A DNA stretch of 19,729 nt from Candidatus Saccharimonadota bacterium (GCA_009778015.1 WRKS01000001.1:1-19729), one strand, 5' to 3'. Positions 8,681 through 15,834 are shown, counted from the first letter of the stretch. Made by a program: numbers and translations. The notes: a model not told the origin generated them from the letters alone.

Positions 8681-11431
8681 CTAGCGGATTTTGAAGATCT
8701 GTTCGTGATCTTGGTTATCGTTATCGGCCTTGCGCACCGCGTTGGGCGTGTCGGCGGGGGCGAGGTCGGGCGAGTCATGTGGCGTGCTGTGTTGCTCGGC
8801 AGCTGGTGGGGTCTGTGGCGCGTTTTGAGGCGTGCTGGAGCCATTTTGGGCGGCAGGATGGGATTGGGTCGCCTCCGCGCTTGGTGGTGCGTTGTGGGCC
8901 TCTACAGGCGGTTCTAGGCCCTGCTTTTTGGCGTTCCAGTTGTCCATGACCGAGCCGCGTTGGGCGCCGGCGCTGGCGTTTTGCATGCCGCTCATCACAT
9001 TGCTCATATCTTTGACGCCAAGGCGGGCGGAGATTTCGGCCAGCACCTCCTCGCGCGGGCGGCCGTAACGGGTGGCGGAATAATGCTCAATCGCCTTTTG
9101 CAACTCAACGTTGCTGTCGGGGGTGCTCTTCCAGGTCCAGGTCATGGAGAACGGAGCGCTTGGCACGGAGTTGATGAGGACGGTCGCCACGGCGTTGAAA
9201 TTAGGCAACTTAGTCAAATCCTCGGCGCTAAAGGTGGGGGCGAACTTTTTGACCAAAACCTCGGCGTCGGTGATACCGATGCGGCCAGAGATGACGGTGC
9301 CGACGTTGCCGAGGATGGCCTCGCGAATCTTATCGGTCAGCTGGGCCATAAACTGGTTGGCGAGGATGAGGTTGAGGCGGTATTTGCGAGCCTCGGAGAG
9401 GATGGACTCAAAGCTGTCGGTGGCGAAGTTTTGGAACTCGTCCACGTAGAGGCAGAACGGCTCGCGCTGGTCCTCGGGGGTGTCGGCGCGGCTCATGGCG
9501 GCGGCTTGGAACTTCATGACAAAGACCATGCCGAGCAGTTTGGCCGCCTGTTCGCCGAGGAGGCCTTTGCTTAGATTGACGAGAAGGATTTTTTTGTTGT
9601 CCATGATGTCGCGGACCTTAAAGCCGCTCTTGACCTGACCGAGGATGTTTCTGATGACGTCGTTTTCAAAGGGTGCCCATTTGGAGACCACCCAAGAGGT
9701 GACTTCGCCGGCGTCGTTGCTCTTCTGGGCGGCCGGCCACTCTTTGGTCCAAAAATCAATGGTGCGCTGGTTTTTGACGTATTGCAGCTTGCTGGCGGCA
9801 TAGGCCGGGTCAACCAACACCTTGGGGATATCCATAAAAGTAGCGCCATCGGGGTCGCTCATGAGGAGGACGGCGGCATTGCGGACGATGTTTTCCATGC
9901 GCGGGCCGACGATACCGGTGTGACCGGGGTCAAAGAGGCTGTAAAGCATATTCATCATCTCGCCGATGATAAAGTCCATCTGGTCTTCGTTTTGCAGCTC
10001 AAAGATGTTCATGCCGATTGGCGAGTTGCGGTCGTTGGGGTTAAAATAGATGACGTCGTCCATGCGGTCCTCGGGGATAAGGCCGAGCAGCCCCTCGGCG
10101 AGGTCGCCGTGCGGGTCAATCATGGCGAAACCGCGGCCAGCGACGAGATCTTGGTAAGCGAGATTTTTAAGCATAACCGATTTACCGGTGCCGGTTTGAC
10201 CGATGATATAGGTGTGGCGCAGGCGATCTTTGTCGCTGAGGCGGATGGTCTTGACTTGGTCGCGGAACTCGTTGGTGCCGAGGATGAGGCCGCCTTCTAC
10301 CTCTTCGGCGGGGCCGTCCACCTGCTTGACGGCTAAGCGCTTGACGCTAGAGGTCGGGATGTCTTTTTGGTTGGGAAAGTGGAAGATGCTGGCGGCCTCG
10401 GCGCTGTTAAGGATGTTGCTGCTCTTTTCTACCGGGAAAGCACGGAGCATGTAGTCGGTTTCAATCTTGTTGGTGTCTTTGGCCATAGAAACCTTGAAGC
10501 CGTTATAGAGGGCGTTATCTAGCAACGAGAAGGCCGCGGCTACACCACCGACGAGGGCGGTGCTTTTTTCGCGGCTTTCGCTGCTGGCGATGATGCGAAT
10601 TAGGGTCTCAAAGCCGAGCGATTTGATTTTGCCAGTGATGGCGTCAATCTCGGCTTGGTCTTGGGGCGAGAGGGATTTTTCGCTCTTTTCGGTCTCCCAC
10701 TCTGGCGGCTTCCAGAGGCTACGAGAGATATCGCTGAGCCAGCCAATGGGCGAAGTGGTGGTTTTTTTGCCGCTTTTGATGTCGCTAATGCGTTTTTTGG
10801 CCTTCTCTACCCAGCCGTTGCCAGCCGGGCGGAGCAAAAATTGCACCGCGACGCCGTCGCCTTTTTTGGCGCCGCCGAGGGCGTTTAAGAGGGCGCGCAT
10901 GATGTCTTGCTTGGTCTCTTGGTATGAGGCGATGGGGTAAAAACCGTCTCGGCGAAGCTCTAGTTCGGCGCCGACGACGCCGGGCGAACCGTTGGGTTGG
11001 AAGATATTTTTTATCTTGGCCTCCTCTAGCTTGGCCGTGGGGTAGGAGGTAGCGATGGCTTGGCGGACGATTTCGGCCATCTCGGCCGGCGCCGCGACGT
11101 AATAGTAAATGCCGCCATCGGTAGAGACAATCTCAAAACTGAGGTGTTCTTGGCCCCAAAGTTGGCGGGATAAGTTTTTTTCGTAGCTGGAGGCGATAAT
11201 GGCGTATAGGCTTTGGGCTTGAGCGATGGTCTCCTCGGTGATGTCGCGTTCGTCGCGGCTGCCCTCTTTGATGTCCTCGGCGCTAGGAGGAAGGTGGATC
11301 AAGAACGTAACCATCTTGAGTCCGCGCTCACGCTCGCGGCCGAGGCGTTGTTTTTTGATGTGTTGCACAACTAGCAACGCGATAACCGCCAAGACGACTA
11401 CCGCTATGATAATGCCCACCACGGCGCCCAT
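8681..11431 (-). CDS. Membrane-anchored VirD4/TraG-like (DUF87-type) ATPase
   Basis: A 916-aa protein of the type IV secretion/conjugation coupling ATPase class. One N-terminal TM helix (about 3-23) anchors it. A region of about 380 residues lacks obvious motifs. The P-loop domain follows: Walker A GQTGTGKS (411-418), AMIDPHGD (436-443), Walker B LYVDEFQNFA (661-670), and a sensor-like NLILANQFMAQL. The last 95 residues are low-complexity (Pro, Ala, Ser, Asn, Gln) and probably disordered. By family it should form a hexamer at the inner membrane that moves DNA or protein, or powers pilus-like machinery. Large TraG/VirD4-like ATPases are common in Saccharibacteria. It begins at ATG 11431, inside the TAATG overlap with the 75-aa gene. 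Exact subfamily and substrate are unknown. Confidence 0.88.
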   Translation of the reverse strand: MGAVVGIIIAVVVLAVIALLVVQHIKKQRLGRERERGLKMVTFLIHLPPSAEDIKEGSRDERDITEETIAQAQSLYAIIASSYEKNLSRQLWGQEHLSFEIVSTDGGIYYYVAAPAEMAEIVRQAIATSYPTAKLEEAKIKNIFQPNGSPGVVGAELELRRDGFYPIASYQETKQDIMRALLNALGGAKKGDGVAVQFLLRPAGNGWVEKAKKRISDIKSGKKTTTSPIGWLSDISRSLWKPPEWETEKSEKSLSPQDQAEIDAITGKIKSLGFETLIRIIASSESREKSTALVGGVAAAFSLLDNALYNGFKVSMAKDTNKIETDYMLRAFPVEKSSNILNSAEAASIFHFPNQKDIPTSSVKRLAVKQVDGPAEEVEGGLILGTNEFRDQVKTIRLSDKDRLRHTYIIGQTGTGKSVMLKNLAYQDLVAGRGFAMIDPHGDLAEGLLGLIPEDRMDDVIYFNPNDRNSPIGMNIFELQNEDQMDFIIGEMMNMLYSLFDPGHTGIVGPRMENIVRNAAVLLMSDPDGATFMDIPKVLVDPAYAASKLQYVKNQRTIDFWTKEWPAAQKSNDAGEVTSWVVSKWAPFENDVIRNILGQVKSGFKVRDIMDNKKILLVNLSKGLLGEQAAKLLGMVFVMKFQAAAMSRADTPEDQREPFCLYVDEFQNFATDSFESILSEARKYRLNLILANQFMAQLTDKIREAILGNVGTVISGRIGITDAEVLVKKFAPTFSAEDLTKLPNFNAVATVLINSVPSAPFSMTWTWKSTPDSNVELQKAIEHYSATRYGRPREEVLAEISARLGVKDMSNVMSGMQNASAGAQRGSVMDNWNAKKQGLEPPVEAHNAPPSAEATQSHPAAQNGSSTPQNAPQTPPAAEQHSTPHDSPDLAPADTPNAVRKADNDNQDHEQIFKIR

Positions 11432-11658
11432 TATGCCGCCGCCTTAGTCTCTGGTGGGTTGGTATTTGTTGGCTTAGCCTCGGTCATGCTGATTACACCC
11501 CGGCCACGGGCTTGGGCGCGCTCACGCTCTTGGAGATTCTTGATCTCTTCCTCGCGCAAGTGCGGATTGCCGGGCGTGCCCGCGATGATGCGCTCTATTT
11601 GCTCTAGTGGGTCACTACTGTGAGAACCACTACCTTTGATAACCTCTCCTCCTGCCAT
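11431..11658 (-). CDS. 75-aa hydrophilic protein coupled to the ATPase
   Basis: A small charged protein with no membrane segment. A Gly/Ser-rich start (MAGGEVIKGSGSHSS) precedes a predicted helix (PLEQIERIIAG...LREEEIKNLQERERAQARG) and a Pro/Thr/Ala tail. No family is recognised. Its stop overlaps the ATPase start as TAATG, so the two are translated together, suggesting an accessory or regulator of the ATPase. ATG 11658 lies 6 nt after TGA-TATAAT, which implies a leaderless mRNA; the GGAGGAG at codons 3-5 is coding, not a ribosome-binding site for this start. Confidence 0.75.
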   Translation of the reverse strand: MAGGEVIKGSGSHSSDPLEQIERIIAGTPGNPHLREEEIKNLQERERAQARGRGVISMTEAKPTNTNPPETKAAA

Positions 11659-11664
11659 GTTTTG

Positions 11665-11693
11665 ATTATATCACATTTGCTTTTTACGAACAA
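11665..11693 (-). promoter_or_regulatory. Leaderless promoter of the 75-aa/ATPase operon
   Basis: TTGTTC (11693-11688), 17 bp, then TATAAT (11670-11665) extended by TGA. Six bases separate the hexamer from ATG 11658, placing the transcription start at or next to the A of ATG. The -10 lies just past the stop of the upstream membrane-protein gene (11671-11673); the spacer and -35 overlap its last codons. Confidence 0.75.
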
Positions 11694-12039
11694 TGAAAAA
11701 GCATCCTATCAGAAATAGGATGCTGACTCCTCCAACCCAAGGCAAGCTCCAACCCGCGACGCTCATTACAAGCACCGAGAAGCTGCCGAAAAGTGATACC
11801 CCATACCGTGACAAATTGGACATAATCGGCTGAGGTAACTTGTGTTGTAATGTTCGCAACACCAAGCCTAACAGAGTGTAAATCAGTGAACACACTGCAA
11901 CAAACGTTAGAATTAGTGCGGCCAAAATGCCAACACTGCCTGCCCTACTGGGCGAGGTGAAGGAGAAGAGCGCAGCTAGCGAGAGAGAACTTGCTGCGAG
12001 GGTGAAGATGGCTATTTTGTCTGATAATGCTGCTTTCAT
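11671..12039 (-). CDS. Small polytopic membrane protein, unknown function
   Basis: A 122-aa protein with about four hydrophobic helices: roughly residues 9-27, 37-61, 84-98 and 101-117. A basic turn follows (KKQM at the end). No catalytic motif is visible. ATG 12039 is 6 nt downstream of TGT-TACAAT with no Shine-Dalgarno sequence, so it is probably leaderless. It precedes the 75-aa gene by 12 nt, so read-through into the ATPase operon is likely. That makes it a possible membrane partner of the ATPase, but this is only inferred from position. Confidence 0.75.
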   Translation of the reverse strand: MKAALSDKIAIFTLAASSLSLAALFSFTSPSRAGSVGILAALILTFVAVCSLIYTLLGLVLRTLQHKLPQPIMSNLSRYGVSLFGSFSVLVMSVAGWSLPWVGGVSILFLIGCFFIVRKKQM

Positions 12040-12064
12040 GGATATATTGTAACATAAACATCTT

Positions 12065-12410
12065 CGGAAAATCTTGAAGTAGAGCGGCTAACTGGCCTAA
12101 ACTTAAAATATTTGCCACAGCCGCTATCTACTTGCTTGGTCGCCGTCCCTAGTGGGGCGGCAAAGTAAAGAGCTTGACTCACTAATTATTACTAAGGTGC
12201 TTGAGTTTCTGCCCTATCAGGCTCCTTACGAAGCTCTGGGTAGGTTCTAGGAGGTCAAAATGGTAATTTATGGCCAACAGAAGCTACCAATTCGCTTCTT
12301 AATGCCTCTGCCGCATACGTTTTCGCGTAGCGCCACCCCTGTTGGAGTGTTTGATGTACTTTGCTTTTTGTTTTTTGCCGGTTAAGGCGGTTTTTGCTTT
12401 TGTCTATGAC
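12065..12410 (-). ncRNA. Candidate structured RNA (about 345 nt), strand uncertain
   Basis: This is a stretch without a long ORF but with many helices. A 13-bp stem with a 2-nt bulge (12077-12089 with 12119-12133, AAGTAG/CTACTT plus AGCGGCT/AGCCGCT) is followed on minus by CAAGATTTT and could terminate. GCCGTCCC-TAGT-GGGGCGGC (12142-12161) forms an 8-bp hairpin. CCAACAG (12274-12280) can pair with CTGTTGG about 60 nt away, near 12340. A minus promoter at 12445-12417 would start it near 12410. Two helices carry G-U pairs on plus that become A-C on minus, while a CACTCC/GGGGTG hairpin favours minus, so the strand is not settled. It could instead be a long 5' leader of the membrane protein. Confidence 0.4.
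12260..12385 (+). CDS. Possible 41-aa small ORF with strong Shine-Dalgarno
   Basis: ATG 12260 lies 5 nt after a perfect AGGAGG, and the frame runs 41 codons to TAA: it starts MVIYGQQKLPIRFL and ends with a hydrophobic stretch (DVLCFLFFAG). There is no clear promoter on this strand and it overlaps the structured RNA candidate. The AGGAGG may be chance. Weak call. Confidence 0.25.
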   Translation: MVIYGQQKLPIRFLMPLPHTFSRSATPVGVFDVLCFLFFAG

Positions 12411-12416
12411 ACCCTT

Positions 12417-12445
12417 AGTGTATCATAAGCGCTATCGGAAGTCAA
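12417..12445 (-). promoter_or_regulatory. Minus-strand promoter before the structured region
   Basis: TTGACT (12445-12440), 17 bp, TACACT (12422-12417) with the TGA extension. A 10-bp AT-rich hairpin (TAAAATTTGT 12455-12464 with ACAAATTTTA 12480-12489) lies upstream of it. Confidence 0.65.
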
Positions 12446-12570
12446 TAGTTTTGTTAAAATTTGTGTTCAGTATTTTATTACAAATTTTATACAACTTGCC
12501 TGCTCTCAAACGCCCGTTTTGCCTGTGGAAAACTCGTGTATACAAAAATTAATTTTCTTGGAGAAAAGTA

Positions 12571-12599
12571 TTGACATAAGCATTTTGAAGCGCTATAAT
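12571..12599 (+). promoter_or_regulatory. Consensus promoter for the plus-strand sRNA
   Basis: TTGACA (12571-12576), 17 bp, TATAAT (12594-12599): both hexamers are perfect. No protein gene follows; a short hairpin-rich region and a terminator do. Confidence 0.88.
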
Positions 12600-12604
12600 A
12601 GGGG

Positions 12605-12770
12605 TAGTTACTGAATAATATTTTTATACAGTAGCCCAAAACAAAAAGTCGTCTGGCTTGTGAGGAGCGTAAAAGCATAAACGCTCCTACAGCCAAAACC
12701 AAAACTCCACGAAAACAAAAACCCCCTACATAATAAAAGAAAAATCCCCTTCTCTCTCGCGGGGATTTTT
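12605..12770 (+). ncRNA. Candidate sRNA (about 165 nt) of unknown identity
   Basis: It starts about 6 nt after a perfect promoter and ends at the terminator 12740-12770. It contains TACTG...CAGTA (stem near the 5' end), then the 8-bp hairpin AGGAGCGT/ACGCTCCT (12663-12670 with 12681-12688, 10-nt loop), then about 50 nt of unpaired A- and C-rich sequence. There is no ORF with a ribosome-binding site. The AGGAG in the second hairpin is sequestered. It converges with tmRNA and shares its terminator. Unpaired A/C-rich arms are typical of base-pairing sRNAs, but the role is unknown. Confidence 0.6.
12740..12770. terminator. Bidirectional terminator (sRNA and tmRNA)
   Basis: AAAAATCCCC (12740-12749), 11-nt loop, GGGGATTTTT (12761-12770): a 10-bp stem with U-tracts both ways, between the converging sRNA (+) and tmRNA (-). 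Confidence 0.9.
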
Positions 12771-12802
12771 CACTTGTAGGCTAAGAGGACAGAAAATGAT
12801 TT

Positions 12803-13186
12803 TGGTGGAGCTGCGGGATACTGCCTCCCGGTCCGACTAATAATACCAGAGTGTCCTACAAATTTAGTCTGTTTTTGAATGTAGCTATCTGTTGAAGCAG
12901 ACAAACCTAGATAGCTAAGCCCGAATTGTCTTATTGGTAAGCGCCATCAGGCGTGGCGGTTACCCGGATTACCGTGTATGACACCGGATCTCTTTACGGT
13001 AACTCAAGAGGTCGGCGGCCACGCAGTTAGGCTGTGGCTAGTGCAAAAGCAGGGACACTAAACGCGTTAGCGACGGCTGCTTTTACTTTAGCAAATGTGT
13101 TTGCATTTACAATTTGACCCTTAACGGGGGTGAAGCGATTTGCACATCTCTGATGTTAATTTAATCGTCAAAGCTTTGTCAGCCCC
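12803..13186 (-). ncRNA. ssrA: Transfer-messenger RNA (tmRNA)
   Basis: A 384-nt one-piece tmRNA. The 5' end GGGGCUG (13186-13180) pairs over 7 bp with the 3' CAGCUCC, followed by ACCA with encoded CCA at 12803. After the 5' arm comes UUUGACGA, as in the canonical UUCGACGG. The resume codon GCA is at 13104-13102 in the usual context GCAAAC. The tag frame runs to UAA at 13029-13027: 25 residues, beginning ANTFAKVKAA and ending FALATA. Together with SmpB it rescues stalled ribosomes. Oddities: the tag is long and hydrophobic and ends ATA rather than LAA, and the T-loop is GGCAGUA instead of UUCRANY, although its CGGGA/UCCCG stem is intact. Confidence 0.95.
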
Positions 13187-13241
13187 AATATGGTTTTGGT
13201 TATAGGTCTGCTGCTTACGCAGTCAGCCCCAATACGGTTTT
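13178..13241. repeat. Duplicated tmRNA 5'-end sequence in the precursor leader
   Basis: GTCAGCCCCAATATGGTTTT (13178-13197) recurs 44 bp away as GTCAGCCCCAATACGGTTTT (13222-13241), one mismatch. Read on minus, the leader thus contains a second GGGGCUGAC just upstream of the true tmRNA 5' end. Between them, CUGC-GUAA-GCAG forms a GNRA-capped hairpin. Confidence 0.8.
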
Positions 13242-13293
13242 TTCTAGTTAAAGGGTTGACTGCGCAAGCGCGGGCATCCCCAAACTCTCCTCT

Positions 13294-13322
13294 ATTATAT
13301 CATACTGGCCCCTATAATGCAA
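13294..13322 (-). promoter_or_regulatory. tmRNA promoter
   Basis: Minus strand TTGCAT (13322-13317), 17 bp, TATAAT (13299-13294) with TGA extension. The transcription start near 13287 gives a leader of about 100 nt, to be removed by RNase P at 13186/13187. Confidence 0.82.
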
Positions 13323-13329
13323 GAGGCTT

Positions 13330-13546
13330 ACGCTTAGACGGTAAATAACCCCTTGGAGCCAGGGGGCCAAGACCAGAGGGCAGGCCGCAACTTAGGGCTG
13401 GGGGGCTTATATTCAGGGGGCGAAAATGACAAAATGGCGATTTTCTCTAAATCTTTTTGGCCTCTAGAGGGTATGGGGGTCAGATCTAAACATAAGCGTT
13501 GTCTCTTATGCTTAGTTTTGGCGGCAAGCATGCTAAAGATAGGGGC
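13330..13546. other. Intergenic region before comM, rich in G-runs
   Basis: No convincing gene. Runs of 3-6 G recur at about 13362-13430 and again near 13475 on plus (motif AGGGGGC twice). A guanine-quadruplex or simply a decayed leader is possible. No clear promoter for comM is seen; TGC-TAAAGA just before its ATG is a poor -10. Confidence 0.35.
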
Positions 13547-15247
13547 ATGGTTAGTAAAGTGTTATCCGCGATACCGCTGGGGTTTGACGGCGCCACAGTG
13601 GTGGTAGAATGCGATATGAATAAGGGTTTGCCGGCATTGAACATCGTGGGGCTGCCGAATACTACGGTCAGCGAGGCGCGGGACAGGGTGCGGAGCGCGA
13701 TTGTGAACTCTGGGTTTAGCTTCCCCGCCCGCAAGATCACGATTAACTTGGCGCCAGCGGAGCTGAAAAAGGATGGGACAGGCCTGGACCTACCGATTGC
13801 GCTAGCGATTTTGGTGGCCAGCGGGCAGGTTGCGGCCAACGGGACACCGACAACAAGGGTTGTGACTGGTGATGTGCAGGGAGACTTAGTAGAGGTTGCG
13901 GCCAACGACGCATGTGGAGGCTCAGTAGAGGTTGCGACCAACGACGCATGTGGAGGCTCTACAAGCGCTTTAACGGCCGAAAAGCTATCCAACATGCTGT
14001 TTGTGGGCGAATTGTCCTTGAATGGCGAAATTTGCGCGGTTCCGGGGGTAATAAATGTGGTGGAAGCGGCGAAAAATGCCGGGGTTGAGACAGTTTTTGT
14101 GCCGCCGGGCAACTTGGAGCACGCAAAGCTGATAGAAGGCGTGGAAACCCGGAGCGCTAAGAGCTTGCGAGAGTTAGTTTTGGCACTCGGCGGGCAAAGT
14201 GCTAATGCTGTTGCAAAGAACGCAACGAGCAGAAATACAGAGAGGATTGAGGGGAGAAGCGGGAACCAGGGCAAGAACGAAAGGAGTGCCCGCGACGAGG
14301 ATAGAAAAAGCGTCGGCGGCGAGAGTGGAATTATTTTTGACCAGATCCACGGGCAAGCGCTCGCGAAACGGGCGCTGTTAGTCGCGATTGCAGGGCGGTA
14401 TAATATCCTACTCTCGGGGCCGCCCGGGACTGGCAAAACTATGCTGGCGCGGGCGGCGCACAGTCTATTGCCGCCTCTGGAGAACGAGGAACTGGTGGCG
14501 GTAGCTAAATTGCATGGGTTGAGTTCGTCGGTGGCGGAAATTTCGCCTAGGCGGCCGTTTCGGATGCCGCATCACAGCGCGAGCACGAGTGCGTTAATCG
14601 GCGGTGGCGCCAAGGCGAATCCGGGCGAGATTAGCCTGGCGCATTGCGGTGTGCTCTTTTTGGACGAGCTGCCCGAGTTCCCACGGAACCTGATTGAGGC
14701 GCTCCGCCAACCTCTAGAGGACCGAGTGGTTACGGTGACGCGCGTTAATTATAAGCTCGCCTACCCGGCCGATTTTATGCTGATTGCGACGGAGAACCCC
14801 TGCCCTTGCGGCTACTTGGGTGACCCAGATATTGAATGCTCGTGTTCGCAGACGCAGATTGCCCATTATCGGAAGAAGATTTCTGGGCCGATTACCGACC
14901 GGCTGGATATGACGATTAAGGTAGAGCGGGTGCCGATACGCGAGATTAGCGGTGGCAAAGGCGGGCGGGCTGAGCATGACTATGCTTGTGCACAGATAAA
15001 GCGGGCGGTGCTGTTTCGGCGAGAGCGGATGGGTGTGCGTAGCGGCGGATTGGCGGAAGGCCCGGTGACTGAGGCGGCGCTAAGGTTGCTGCATCAAGCG
15101 GTAGATAAGCTGCACCTCTCAACGCGAAGCTATTTCAAGATATTGCGGGTGGCGCGGACGATTGCCGACTTGGAAGAGTCGGTTACGGTGGAGCTGGCGC
15201 ACGTGACCGAAGCGTTGCAATATCGCGAAAAAGGTAAAAACCCTTGA
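13547..15247 (+). CDS. comM: ComM/YifB-like AAA+ ATPase (Mg-chelatase family)
   Basis: A 566-aa protein with the ComM plan. A Lon-protease-like N-terminal domain (about 1-200) contains VVECDMNKGLPALNIVGLP and KITINLAPAELKKDGTGLDLPIA. A charged linker (about 216-262) leads into the AAA+ core with Walker A GPPGTGKT (291-298), Walker B FLDELPEF (371-378) and a four-Cys cluster NPCPCG...CSC (C419, C421, C431, C433). The C-terminal lid includes LSTRSYFKILRVARTIADLE. ComM is a hexameric branch-migration helicase that helps integrate transformed DNA in Vibrio and Haemophilus. The start at 13547 has AGGGG just upstream and begins VSKVLSAIPLGFDG; a TTG at 13499 is a poorer choice. Odd: a perfect-frame 36-bp tandem repeat within the N-terminal domain. 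Confidence 0.93.
   Translation: MVSKVLSAIPLGFDGATVVVECDMNKGLPALNIVGLPNTTVSEARDRVRSAIVNSGFSFPARKITINLAPAELKKDGTGLDLPIALAILVASGQVAANGTPTTRVVTGDVQGDLVEVAANDACGGSVEVATNDACGGSTSALTAEKLSNMLFVGELSLNGEICAVPGVINVVEAAKNAGVETVFVPPGNLEHAKLIEGVETRSAKSLRELVLALGGQSANAVAKNATSRNTERIEGRSGNQGKNERSARDEDRKSVGGESGIIFDQIHGQALAKRALLVAIAGRYNILLSGPPGTGKTMLARAAHSLLPPLENEELVAVAKLHGLSSSVAEISPRRPFRMPHHSASTSALIGGGAKANPGEISLAHCGVLFLDELPEFPRNLIEALRQPLEDRVVTVTRVNYKLAYPADFMLIATENPCPCGYLGDPDIECSCSQTQIAHYRKKISGPITDRLDMTIKVERVPIREISGGKGGRAEHDYACAQIKRAVLFRRERMGVRSGGLAEGPVTEAALRLLHQAVDKLHLSTRSYFKILRVARTIADLEESVTVELAHVTEALQYREKGKNP
13889..13960 (+). repeat. 36-bp tandem duplication inside comM
   Basis: Units 13889-13924 and 13925-13960 differ at two bases and encode VEVAANDACGGS and VEVATNDACGGS (residues 115-138). 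The length keeps the frame. It falls in a surface loop of the Lon-like domain before ALTAEKLSNMLFVGELSLNG. Confidence 0.92.
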
Positions 15248-15271
15248 AAATACGGAATAAACCGCTATAAT
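15244..15271 (+). promoter_or_regulatory. infC promoter
   Basis: TTGAAA (15244-15249, overlapping the comM stop), 16 bp, TATAAT (15266-15271). The start point near 15278 leaves a leader of only about 15 nt before the AUA start of infC. Confidence 0.78.
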
Positions 15272-15292
15272 GTAACCAATGAAAGGGACAAA

Positions 15293-15802
15293 ATAGGCGA
15301 ACGAGTTAGGATTAACGGCGACATTCGCTATGCCGAGGTTCGGGTAATTGGTGAGAATGGCGAGCAATTAGGTGTGATGAATAGCGCGCGGGCGCAGCAG
15401 TTGGCGAGCGAGGCTGGCGTGGATTTGGTGGAGATTTCACCAAATGCGAACCCCCCTGTTGTAAAGATTATTAGCTGGGGCAAATATCAGTATCAGAGGT
15501 CTAAAGAGCAGAACCGAGCGCGCAAGAACGCTAAGACCAGCGAGCTCAGGCAGATTCGCTTGGGGCTTAGGATTGGCGAGAACGACTTAAATATTAAGCT
15601 GAAGAAAGTGCGCGAGTTTTTGGCGGATGGCGACCGAGTTAAAGTGACGGTGGTGTTCCGCGGGCGTGAGATGGCGCACAAAGAGATTGGTTTTGCGATG
15701 ATTGAGAAGATTTCTAACTCGCTGGCGGATGTCGCGACGCCAGATGCAGCGCCGCAGATGGCCGGTAAGCAATTGTCTATTGGCTATAGAGCTAAAAAAT
15801 AA
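15293..15802 (+). CDS. infC: Translation initiation factor IF-3, probable AUA start
   Basis: A 169-aa IF-3. The N-terminal domain reads IGERVRINGDIRYAEVRVIGENGEQLGV, then SEAGVDLVEISPNANPPVVKI and GKYQYQRSKEQ. The C-terminal domain has LRIGENDLNIKLKKVREFL and VTVVFRGREMAHKEIG. IF-3 binds the 30S subunit and rejects non-AUG starts. The first in-frame ATG (15374) would delete about 27 residues of the conserved N-domain. Upstream the only candidate with a Shine-Dalgarno sequence is AUA at 15293-15295 (AAAGGG, 5-nt gap), giving the family's normal length. Rare starts (AUU, AUC) are known for infC elsewhere and allow autoregulation. A 5-codon ORF (ATG 15279 to TAG 15294-15296) overlaps this start. 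Confidence 0.93.
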   Translation: MGERVRINGDIRYAEVRVIGENGEQLGVMNSARAQQLASEAGVDLVEISPNANPPVVKIISWGKYQYQRSKEQNRARKNAKTSELRQIRLGLRIGENDLNIKLKKVREFLADGDRVKVTVVFRGREMAHKEIGFAMIEKISNSLADVATPDAAPQMAGKQLSIGYRAKK

Positions 15803-15834
15803 TTGCTCGCTATGGGAAATTATCGTTTTAGCCC

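Noticed and set aside
13499..13546. A longer comM start (TTG).
   Set aside because: It adds residues with no homology and the ATG at 13547 has a better ribosome-binding site.
13334..13607. Open frames on both strands before comM.
   Set aside because: No ribosome-binding site, low-complexity Pro/Gly-rich products from the G-run region.
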